Shown piece by piece: positions 1 to 7,031 of a stretch of DNA of 11,066 bases (the stretch's first letter is position 1; each line of letters opens with the position of its first letter). Below the pieces are notes generated by a model. It saw only the letters and a list, made by a program, of their open reading frames with translations. It searched no databases and was not told the origin of the DNA. The position numbers and the translations under genes are program-made. The DNA comes from Fen-1308 sp035319125 (GTDB taxonomy: Bacteria > Nitrospirota > Thermodesulfovibrionia > Thermodesulfovibrionales > Dissulfurispiraceae): assembly GCA_035319125.1 (NCBI GenBank), contig DATHDG010000017.1, positions 1 through 11,066 on the forward strand. Direction: 5' to 3'.

Positions 1-352
1 CTTAGCTTTTGATAAGTTAGTCACCTGGCTAAAAATTGAATTGCTTCTATAAATAGATGCATCTTTCTTATTCTGTCGACACACGTCTCCCCCCTTGATT
101 CCGTAACATCCATGATAAAATCGTACTCGGCCTATATAATGTTTGCTGATTTCGCAGATAATAAAAGATATCGTTGAAAATTAAGAAATCTTAACATTTC
201 TATTTATTGGATGCAATTCTTTTTTGCATATTTGTTGCTGACATTACAGATTAGAATTGTGTTAATTACAACCAAGAGGCAGGCTTGCCGGCGTTTGCAG
301 GATGCGCAGATAATGCAGATAATATGATCAATCACAAGCTGGAGGGCCGTGC
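1..352. other. AT-rich non-coding region
   Basis: I see no convincing gene here; the reading frames present have no family-like sequence. Small structures visible are a perfect palindrome TTAAGA-AA-TCTTAA at 181-194, an inverted pair ATGCAA/TTGCAT at 211-229, and three copies of GCAGATAAT (154-162, 306-314, 315-323), the last two in tandem. A TATAAT occurs at 135-140, but the sequence 17 bp upstream (ATGATA) is a poor -35 element, so a promoter is only possible. The region is presumably the upstream and regulatory DNA of the dehydrogenase remnant that starts at 353. Confidence 0.6.
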
Positions 353-469
353 ATGAAAGACCAGAAAGTTTACATAACGTGCGCGATACCGGAAAAAGCA
401 ATTCTATTTCTAAGAGAACAATTCAATATCGAGGTAAACATGGAGGACAAACCGCTAAAAATATTTTAG
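353..469 (+). pseudogene. Truncated N-terminus of D-2-hydroxyacid dehydrogenase
   Basis: An ATG at 353 follows GGAGGG (341-346) at good spacing and opens a 38-codon frame ending in TAG at 467-469. It begins MKDQKVYITCAIPEKAI and continues FLREQFNIEVNMEDKPL. From family knowledge this closely resembles the first beta-alpha unit of glyoxylate/hydroxypyruvate reductases and D-glycerate dehydrogenases, which typically read K-V-(F/Y)-(V/I)-T-x-x-I-P-E, then L-L-R-E-x-F-x-(V/I)-E-V-N, then E-D-(R/K)-P-L. Such enzymes run to about 320 residues; here similarity stops after residue 35 (about 458), replaced by KIF and a stop. The NAD-binding Rossmann domain and the catalytic Arg/Glu/His are all missing, so this is a broken gene with an intact start region. 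Its 3' end overlaps the tail of the convergent gene by 4 bp. The alternative, a genuine 38-residue peptide, seems less likely. Confidence 0.72.
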
Positions 470-1215
470 GCTATCTCAGCTCTGGCTTCAGGGTTGAAAG
501 GATTGGTCCTGACCGCAAGCGAATAAAGATAAGGGTACTCTTTTTTCAAATGAAGCATGTAACTGAGCCATTCACTGATAAGTGCCATGTATGCTCTTTT
601 CATGTCACCAGACAGATGTTGCAGATCTTTATCGGAGAGCCTGGAAAGATCGGCCCTCATCGAAAGCTCCTCCATCAGGTGCGAGACGGCGAGCAACATA
701 TCAGTGAACGACTCGTGCTCCAGAAGATTCGGATTTTCCATCAGCGCAAGGACAAAAGCCCTTTGCGTCACGAAAAAATCATGCATCTCGCTAAGGCTGC
801 CTAGCCTTGCATCCACTGCAAGATCAATTTTTTTCACGTTCTTCACCGCATGTATATAGTCGGCATCAGACCATCGCTCGGATATGAGCAGGTCTTTGCG
901 CATCTCCTGCCTGGCCTTGTCAAAGCCAAGAAACATCGAGATCATCCGGATGCCCATCTCGCTGAAAAATACCCCTATTACTATGTTCATTTTCTTCAGC
1001 ATCGACTGCCGTTCATGCCACTTCAGCAGGCGGTCGAGAATTATAACTACAAGAAGCGCATTTACCGGCAGGAACGCAAGGTCCTGAAACAGGTAGAACA
1101 GCGTATCCTCTGTCCTGTGAAAAAGGACTATCTGAATAAAATAAATTGCGGTCGATGCCAAAACAAGGGTCGCAGCCAGCAGCACAGGCCATCTGTCTTT
1201 CTTGATACTTTTCAT
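466..1215 (-). CDS. Two-helix inner-membrane protein of unknown function
   Basis: This 249-residue protein belongs to no family I can name. The N-terminus is basic (MKSIKKDR), followed by hydrophobic segments at about 10-31 and 44-62 separated by a short charged loop (FHRTEDTL). The remaining ~185 residues are soluble, helix-rich and charged (KARQEMRKDLL, LMEELSMRADLSRL, DKDLQHLSGDMKRAY). By the positive-inside rule both termini are probably cytoplasmic, giving a helical hairpin anchor with a cytoplasmic helical domain. The ATG overlaps the stop of the upstream TraB-like gene as ATGA (1212-1215), so it is probably translationally coupled and last in the operon. The stop (466-468) overlaps the convergent dehydrogenase remnant. 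I see no GC-rich hairpin with a T-run downstream, so there is no obvious intrinsic terminator. Confidence 0.85.
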   Translation of the reverse strand: MKSIKKDRWPVLLAATLVLASTAIYFIQIVLFHRTEDTLFYLFQDLAFLPVNALLVVIILDRLLKWHERQSMLKKMNIVIGVFFSEMGIRMISMFLGFDKARQEMRKDLLISERWSDADYIHAVKNVKKIDLAVDARLGSLSEMHDFFVTQRAFVLALMENPNLLEHESFTDMLLAVSHLMEELSMRADLSRLSDKDLQHLSGDMKRAYMALISEWLSYMLHLKKEYPYLYSLAVRTNPFNPEARAEIA

Positions 1216-2111
1216 TGCTGGTATACGGTATATCCTCTCTGGGCAAGCAACTCCAGTATGCCGCGTTTACCCACCAGGTGTCCCGCTCCGACCGCAATGA
1301 AATATGTACCCTTGCCGGACAGCATTTCCACGATCTTGGATGCCATGCCTCGGTTGCGTTCGAAATATAGCTTTTCAAATATGCTGGTCAGCCGCTTATC
1401 TTTATTCAATGGATTAAACACCATGTCCTCCATCTGCTTCTTATCTCCATTTGTCCAAACTTTCATCAAGGCATCGACTTCGCTTCCCATGTCATTGATT
1501 CCCCGCAGCGTGTAGTCGAGGAACAAGGCCTGTTCACTATCCAGCATCTTCCGGAACAGATCCATCTGCAAATTAAATGATTCCAGCTCTACAATCTGCT
1601 TGCTGCCCTCAGCCTTGCGAAGAAAGTATTTGTCTATTCCATATTCAGGATTAAGACCCAATTTCTGATATTCAAATGTCTCCAGCAACACTGCCAGAAA
1701 CCACGGCCTGAACTTTACCATCAACTCTACCGGATATCCATATTCTGTTAATCTCTTCTGTAATGTATCATAGGTTTCCTTCGAGATATGACTGCGAATG
1801 GTGTCATCACCGGCATAGCTGACATCGGAGACCATAGAGTCCATATTCATCTTGGCAATGTCGTCGATATTGAACTCCAGGGCATAAGCATCAGCCCTTT
1901 TAAATGCGCCCTCTATTCTCGAATCGAGCGGATACGCATCCGCCTTCATCATATGAATGGTGCCAAGGATATATGCAGTTGCCTGCTGTGAGCTGACCTT
2001 CCACATAAATACCCGCTGGCCTGCCGGTGCCGATTGGACGAAGATCAGACACAGAGAGATGACTGTCAAGAACAGGCATCGCCACCAAGAACGCATAATA
2101 GCCTTGATCAC
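1212..2111 (-). CDS. TraB/GumN family protein, exported
   Basis: This 299-residue protein has the marks of the bacterial TraB/GumN family (TIKI-like fold). The early block YILGTIHMMKADAYPL (about 47-62) contains the family's G-T-x-H motif at 50-53, and the C-terminal block FIAVGAGHLVGKRGILELL contains the second G-x-G-H (275-278). R-N-R-G-M lies between them. The paired histidines are the putative metal-binding or hydrolase residues of the TIKI-type fold; the bacterial function is poorly known. A hydrophobic N-terminus (about 12-27, ending SAPAG) looks like a signal peptide, so the protein is probably periplasmic. The longest frame starts at GTG 2109-2111, but ATG at 2094-2096, five codons in, has AAGG five bases upstream and is at least as plausible. 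It lies 10 bp after the AsmA-like gene and overlaps the following gene by 4 bp, which suggests one operon. Confidence 0.9.
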   Translation of the reverse strand: MIKAIMRSWWRCLFLTVISLCLIFVQSAPAGQRVFMWKVSSQQATAYILGTIHMMKADAYPLDSRIEGAFKRADAYALEFNIDDIAKMNMDSMVSDVSYAGDDTIRSHISKETYDTLQKRLTEYGYPVELMVKFRPWFLAVLLETFEYQKLGLNPEYGIDKYFLRKAEGSKQIVELESFNLQMDLFRKMLDSEQALFLDYTLRGINDMGSEVDALMKVWTNGDKKQMEDMVFNPLNKDKRLTSIFEKLYFERNRGMASKIVEMLSGKGTYFIAVGAGHLVGKRGILELLAQRGYTVYQQ

Positions 2112-2121
2112 TTAAGCCGGC

Positions 2122-3768
2122 TCATTTGCCCAGAATCCCTTTCAGCAGATTCTGAGTCTTGTCACCCTGTTGAGAACCGCCCTTGAAAAGCCTCTTTTCA
2201 ATCTCGCCCTGAATGCCCTTCTGCAGCTGTTTCTTAAGCGCTGCCTGATTAGGTCCGACAGACGGCTTGTCACTGGTGCCGGTAATCTTTAAGGGTATGA
2301 GTGTCCAGCCGTCTTTGCTTTCCATGAAACTGGTAAAGCGCGCAACTCTCATCTTTGATGCCAGTTCAGGTGACACTTCTATATCAGCAAGCATATCGAG
2401 CGCCTTTGTGAATGTAACTGTTCCTGACGGGACAACCTTAATGCGCGGAGAACTCATCTGTCCTGAAATAAGCGTTTTCTGATCCTTGATATTAAGATCA
2501 AAGTGCCCCTTGTCAAAAGATGGGTGCTTGAGATCGTCGAGTCCCGTAAACATCGCGACAGCGTCGCTTATCTTGGATTCCTTGACCTGCATCTTTGTGA
2601 GATCAACTGTCATTTTTCCGGCAAGAGTGCGTTTTATCTGATCGGATGCCTCACCTTTGTCAGGCAAATAGTGAAATACCAGGACGCCTTTCATGACTCC
2701 GGCGAGGTCCATTTTCTGCCCGCTTGCGAAGTTAACTGTCATCGGATCGATATTCGCAACACCATTGCCATATCGATATTTCATTGCAAAATTACTCATC
2801 GTATAGCCTTCATAGGTTGCTGTGTCAACCTTGATCTCGCCCGCAGCCTTTATATCCATCTTTTTTTCATCTGCCGGCTTTGCCTTGTCAGCATCCGACT
2901 TGCCGGTCTTTGCAGCCTTTTTTTCTTCAGGCTTTGCCGCGCTGCTCATGGCCATGAGTTTCATGAGATCGAGCTTCTTCGAATACAGATCCAGCCTTAC
3001 ATCGGGTGCCTTAAGATAATCCTTAACAGTGCCCTTGGCATCGATGCTTTCCGTCCCGATAACGGTATTTAGGCTATAGTTTATCGTTTCAGGATCAAAA
3101 TCTATTACGCCTGTGGTGCGAGTACCTACCGATCCCATAGTTACGTCAAGGCTTTTCACGTTGGCCTTCCCTGAGAATTTCAATGCGTTCGGCTGGGTAC
3201 CGGATGACACTCTCAGCTCTGCATCAGAAGCTGCTGAGACATTCGGCAGCTCCTTCTTGGCATCAGTAAAATCGACTTTCGCATTGGTGATGCCTATTTT
3301 GTCCGCAACAACACTGAACGGCATGCCTGCACTGCCTTCAGATTTCGGTTCCCCTGACTTCTGGCCCTGCTTAATATGGTCGACAATATCTTCATAATTG
3401 AACTTGCCGCTGGTATCGCGACTTACATTTACAGCCGGGTCTATTACATTTATAGAGCTGATTATGAGTTGCTTGCTTAGAATTGGCATAAGTTCATATT
3501 TGAGGACAAATTTGTTTGCTGAAACAAAATCCCTGGCACCATCTTTCTCTTTCAAATGGATGCCTTGCACAGAAATACCGCTGAATATAGAGACATCAAT
3601 CGAATCTATGCTGGCCTTTCTTCCCGTTGCCTGTTCGATCCTGGGCAATATTAAGGACTTGAGCTTGTCGCTCTGCAGATAGCTTTTCACATAAAATGTA
3701 AGTCCAGCGATTGCGGCAACGATCAGCCCGATGATAATGCCTACAATTACCAGCAATTTCTTCATCAT
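2122..3768 (-). CDS. AsmA family (DUF748-like) envelope protein
   Basis: This 548-residue protein has one N-terminal membrane anchor (about 5-27, after MMKK) followed by a long beta-rich periplasmic region. The first part (LPRIEQATGRKASIDSIDVS, then FSGISVQGIHLKEK, 41-75) is typical of AsmA proteins. Further on are repeated short beta segments such as IISSINVIDPAVNV and VDFTDAKKELP. A Lys/Ala/Asp-rich linker at about 279-304 separates two halves. The C-terminal half includes G-T-V-T-F-T-K-A-L and the PLKITGTSDKPSVGPNQAAL segment usual near the end of AsmA-like proteins. Known family members are bridge-like proteins linked to outer-membrane lipid homeostasis and transport; a specific substrate cannot be read from sequence. 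The start is the first of two ATGs, preceded by GAGGAG with a 6-base spacer. At 548 residues it is about the size of shorter AsmA proteins and much smaller than TamB, YhdP or YdbH. Confidence 0.88.
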   Translation of the reverse strand: MMKKLLVIVGIIIGLIVAAIAGLTFYVKSYLQSDKLKSLILPRIEQATGRKASIDSIDVSIFSGISVQGIHLKEKDGARDFVSANKFVLKYELMPILSKQLIISSINVIDPAVNVSRDTSGKFNYEDIVDHIKQGQKSGEPKSEGSAGMPFSVVADKIGITNAKVDFTDAKKELPNVSAASDAELRVSSGTQPNALKFSGKANVKSLDVTMGSVGTRTTGVIDFDPETINYSLNTVIGTESIDAKGTVKDYLKAPDVRLDLYSKKLDLMKLMAMSSAAKPEEKKAAKTGKSDADKAKPADEKKMDIKAAGEIKVDTATYEGYTMSNFAMKYRYGNGVANIDPMTVNFASGQKMDLAGVMKGVLVFHYLPDKGEASDQIKRTLAGKMTVDLTKMQVKESKISDAVAMFTGLDDLKHPSFDKGHFDLNIKDQKTLISGQMSSPRIKVVPSGTVTFTKALDMLADIEVSPELASKMRVARFTSFMESKDGWTLIPLKITGTSDKPSVGPNQAALKKQLQKGIQGEIEKRLFKGGSQQGDKTQNLLKGILGK

Positions 3769-3857
3769 AGTCAGCTCCTCTTCGAATTTATTCTTAATTT
3801 AGGATACCGAAAAGCGTACTGATATGAAAATATCGGTTTCAGTGCATTCAACAGAAA

Positions 3858-4688
3858 TTAAATATTTGCCCGGCTCATCTTGGTCATACAGGCAGCCGTT
3901 TCACTGCAGGCGGACTGGGATATTCCAAGGCACGACAGAAGATCAGCAAGTCGCTTCTCGCCCGATAGTGATGTGCCTGCACCGGCGTCAAGGGCCAACT
4001 TGTCTGCTATCCTGACAATATAAGACAGGGCTTCCTCATCATTCAATACCGCCTTTTTAACATTTTCATCATGGTGATGCAGGATTACCTGCCTGTAAAT
4101 GTCAGGCAGTTTCCATTTCTCGGCAAGAAGCCCGCCTATGGTGCAGTGATTTATGCCTAAAAGCAACTCTTCCGCCTCAATAAAAGGGATGTTTTTGCCT
4201 TTTGCATGGCTCCTTGCTTTATTGTATGCAGATAGATCGCTAATGTTCATTATCAGCTTTCCAATATCGTGCAGAAGCCCGGCAACCGTCGCAACTTCCC
4301 TCTTCACACCGGCTTTTTTTGCATGACCGGCCAGCATGGATGAAGCAGCCGAAACCGCAACCACATGACGGATCAAATCCTTGTCACAGTTGGCGTTGAG
4401 GCATTGATTGGCAATCGCAGCCAGGCTGACAAGTGCAACTACGTTTTGCATTCCTATCGATAATATAGAATCGGCAACAGTAATTATAGGCCTGCCCGTC
4501 AGGTATACAGGGGCATTAGCGATTTTCAGCAGTGTCGCAGTTATAGATGGGTCTTCAAGGATTACCTGCTCGAGCTTTTCCGTGGAACAAAACTCGTCCT
4601 CAAGCACTGACATCACTTTAATCACCACATCAGGTCTGCCAGGTATATCTATATCGTCAAGGTTAATTTTATCGAAGCCCTCTGACAT
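3858..4688 (-). CDS. HDOD domain protein
   Basis: This 276-residue cytoplasmic protein is a stand-alone HDOD domain. The opening IDIPGRPDVVIKVMSVLED (about 14-32) is the family's conserved start with its P-x-x-P-x-V-like element. Then follow ILEDPSITATLLKIANAP (43-60), the canonical D-P-x-L-x-A-x-(L/I)-L-(K/R)-x-A-N segment, and SILSIGMQNVVALVS (74-88). The HD core VAGLLHDIGKL carries His140-Asp141, with further histidines at 181 (GINHCTIGG) and 204-206. HDOD proteins are non-enzymatic or atypical HD relatives often linked to two-component and c-di-GMP signalling; the retained HD pair and histidines mean metal binding cannot be excluded. The start codon follows GAGGA with a 6-base spacer. The gene lies 40 bp after the sensor kinase gene on the same strand, suggesting a role in that pathway (inference). 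There is no fused receiver or GGDEF domain. Confidence 0.9.
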   Translation of the reverse strand: MSEGFDKINLDDIDIPGRPDVVIKVMSVLEDEFCSTEKLEQVILEDPSITATLLKIANAPVYLTGRPIITVADSILSIGMQNVVALVSLAAIANQCLNANCDKDLIRHVVAVSAASSMLAGHAKKAGVKREVATVAGLLHDIGKLIMNISDLSAYNKARSHAKGKNIPFIEAEELLLGINHCTIGGLLAEKWKLPDIYRQVILHHHDENVKKAVLNDEEALSYIVRIADKLALDAGAGTSLSGEKRLADLLSCLGISQSACSETAACMTKMSRANI

Positions 4689-4728
4689 ATTGAGTCCTCA
4701 TCAAAATATTGCGCAAGAGGTTCTGCTG

Positions 4729-7029
4729 TTAACTGCCACCGGCCTTCTTCTTTGGAAACCGCATTGTGAATACGGAACCTTTTCCAAGCTCGCTTTTGAC
4801 CGACAGAAGGCCACCCTGTGCCTCAACAATCTCCTTGACAAATGTAAGCCCCAGGCCGGCTCCCCTAATGTACTCGTCTCTCCTTCCGGGTATTCGATAA
4901 AACATGTCGAATATCTTGTCCAGATGGTCCACTGCTATGCCGGGTCCATGGTCAGCAACATGTATTTTAACGTGATCAGGATTATCTTCAAGCGTCACGG
5001 TAATTTCCGTTTCCGGAGGGCTGTACTTGATCGCGTTTTCAATAAGATTAATCAGCCCCTGACGCGTGACATCCCGATCCAGAAAGGCCAGTGATTCAGC
5101 ATCCGGAAGGTCCAGAATAAGCTTCATATCCTTTGTATCTGCAATAGGCGCAAGCGACATGACCGCATCCTTGATAATGTTGTCAAGCGAAACAACGGAA
5201 ATTGTGAAGGGTTGACGACCCTGTTCAATGCGCGCAATATCAAGAAACGTGTCAAGAAAACGCACCAAAGAGCGCGCTTCGCTATATATAACTTCGGCGT
5301 AGTGTTTGAGTCTTCCGTCAAGTTTGCCTGACAGCATCTCACTGAAACCCTGGATAGAAGTCATGGGTGTCTTGATCTCGTGCGAAACCGTTGAGATGAT
5401 ATTGGTCTTAAGTATTTCACGCTCCTTGATTTCAGTAATATCGGAAAATACAGCCAGATAGAATTCCTTGCCGCCTGCATCAAGCCTGGCAAGATCGACA
5501 GTATAAAAGCGTCTCCGTGGTAATGGAAGCGCCACCGAGAATACCCGGCTTCTCCAGTTGCCGGATCTGATATTGACTATAAGGTCTTCCTTGCGTTCCG
5601 TAGTAATGAACGGATAGAGCGAAGTAATGAAGGCATCCATGGAAAGGCTACCAAGGTCGTTATCTAATCCGATAGTTTGAGCCTTCTCATTGGCGAAAAG
5701 GCGCTGCCTGTCGGGACCGAAAAGAATAACACCATGCGTCTCAGTAAACAGCGCCCGGTCAGCCAGCTCCTTTTCGAGCAGAAGCTGACCGGTGACCTCA
5801 GTCATGACCGTCAACTTCTCCTGGATGCCTGAACGTGTAAGCATTCCTCCGATACCGCGTTTGCTTCCCTCCCCGCTCAGATGCTGACTGTGCCAGCGCA
5901 GATGCCGGACCAGGACATCACAAGCGCTGTCAAGGCTTTGTACGGCATTTTCATACACAAAAATATATGACGCTAAAAAGGCTGCGCACACTGCAATATA
6001 CAAAAGCACCGGCGAACCCCAGATATTCATATGGGAAAAAGAGAAAAACGCCAGTATCGTGATCACAGGAATTGCACCGGCTGCAATCAACACTGCATTA
6101 CGTTCAGACATGCGTATCAGCAGCCCGAATCCCAACAACGCCAATAGAAGGGCTGTAGCCCTCAAAGTCCAGGCCGGCATGGGCTTTATTGCATTTTGTA
6201 AAAGCAAGGTATCTACGGCATTTGCCTGCACTTCAACACTGGACATAAGCTGTCTGTGCGCAAAGAAAGGCGTACGAACCTCTGAGCCCATGCCGGACGC
6301 TGCAACTCCCACAATCACAACTTTGCCTGCAAATGAGGAAAGCGGGCATTTTCCATCCAGTACATCCTGAATGGGCATCTGCACATAAGTGCCCGGATCT
6401 CCGCGATAATTGATAAGCAAAGGACCTGCTTGAACAAGACCGGCGCCTTTACGCCATGAATCTTGACCGGTATTAGTTTGAAAGATTATGCCCGTAGCCG
6501 TCTCAAACAGAACGGCTGACAAAGAAAGCAACTCTGCATTCCGGCTGACAAGCTTGTTCCGCACTTCCCGCACAACCCCGTCAATGCCGGTCTCCAGATG
6601 AACGTGCCCGATTCTTGCGCCGGTAATGCCTGATGCAGGATAAAGCACAGAAAGTTTGCCGGTAAAAAGCGAGGACAGCACGACACGTCCATGCCGCTTG
6701 ATCGCGTCAGCCATAATTGCGTCATCGCCTGTAGGCTCGGACATGATAATATCGAAGCCGACAGCGTCGGCATTATTCAGCCTGCCAAGCAATTCAGCAT
6801 AAAACCGTCTGGGGATCGGCCATCTGCCGTAGCGTTCCAGCGTATCGTCGTTTATTACAACCAGCACTATACGCCCTGATGCATTTTCAGCTCCGCGAAC
6901 GCGAAACGCCAGATCATAAAGGTAGTTGTTCAGCCAGACAAAAACTCCAAGATAGTCGAGTGCGCAGAACAATGCCATGGCCAAACACAGTCCGGCAAGA
7001 TATCTGCTGATCTGTACGCGAGCCGACAT
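4729..7029 (-). CDS. CHASE2-PAS sensor histidine kinase
   Basis: This 766-residue transmembrane kinase has a clear domain order. TM1 is at about 10-30, followed by a periplasmic CHASE2 domain at about 32-280. Its conserved marks are the YDLAFRVRG start, IVLVVINDDTLERYGRWPIPR, VGFDIIMSEP and LINYRGDPGTYVQMPIQDVL, ending with GKVVIVGVAASGMGSEVRTPF and VEVQANAVDTLL. Three TM helices follow (about 288-305, 312-331, 338-358), then a PAS-like domain at 422-535 and a HisKA domain with VSHEIKTPMTSIQGF, phospho-acceptor His550. The HATPase domain has its N box (NLIENAIKYS, Asn665), G1 (DHGPGIA), F box (FDMFYR) and G2 (GAGLGL) intact, so it should be catalytically active. The periplasmic ligand of CHASE2 is unknown. 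The start is 2 bp after the stop of the FecR-like gene, with only a weak Shine-Dalgarno site, suggesting translational coupling. No response regulator gene is in the window, so it is an orphan kinase here. Confidence 0.95.
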   Translation of the reverse strand: MSARVQISRYLAGLCLAMALFCALDYLGVFVWLNNYLYDLAFRVRGAENASGRIVLVVINDDTLERYGRWPIPRRFYAELLGRLNNADAVGFDIIMSEPTGDDAIMADAIKRHGRVVLSSLFTGKLSVLYPASGITGARIGHVHLETGIDGVVREVRNKLVSRNAELLSLSAVLFETATGIIFQTNTGQDSWRKGAGLVQAGPLLINYRGDPGTYVQMPIQDVLDGKCPLSSFAGKVVIVGVAASGMGSEVRTPFFAHRQLMSSVEVQANAVDTLLLQNAIKPMPAWTLRATALLLALLGFGLLIRMSERNAVLIAAGAIPVITILAFFSFSHMNIWGSPVLLYIAVCAAFLASYIFVYENAVQSLDSACDVLVRHLRWHSQHLSGEGSKRGIGGMLTRSGIQEKLTVMTEVTGQLLLEKELADRALFTETHGVILFGPDRQRLFANEKAQTIGLDNDLGSLSMDAFITSLYPFITTERKEDLIVNIRSGNWRSRVFSVALPLPRRRFYTVDLARLDAGGKEFYLAVFSDITEIKEREILKTNIISTVSHEIKTPMTSIQGFSEMLSGKLDGRLKHYAEVIYSEARSLVRFLDTFLDIARIEQGRQPFTISVVSLDNIIKDAVMSLAPIADTKDMKLILDLPDAESLAFLDRDVTRQGLINLIENAIKYSPPETEITVTLEDNPDHVKIHVADHGPGIAVDHLDKIFDMFYRIPGRRDEYIRGAGLGLTFVKEIVEAQGGLLSVKSELGKGSVFTMRFPKKKAGGS

Positions 7030-7031
7030 AC

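Noticed and set aside
349..804. A 151-codon plus-strand frame starting at GTG 349
   Set aside because: It is out of frame with the dehydrogenase-like start at 353 and mostly runs opposite the minus-strand membrane protein; its translation is basic and shows no domain pattern.
850..1515. A 221-codon plus-strand frame
   Set aside because: It is antisense to the overlapping membrane-protein and TraB-like genes, which are supported by motifs, signal features and an ATGA overlap.
3821..3834. GATAT-GAAA-ATATC hairpin in the gap after the HDOD gene as a terminator
   Set aside because: The stem is only 5 bp and all but one A-T pair per arm, with no T-run in the direction of transcription; too weak to call.
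4408..5094. A 228-codon plus-strand frame
   Set aside because: It is antisense to conserved HDOD and HATPase motifs; no family resemblance.
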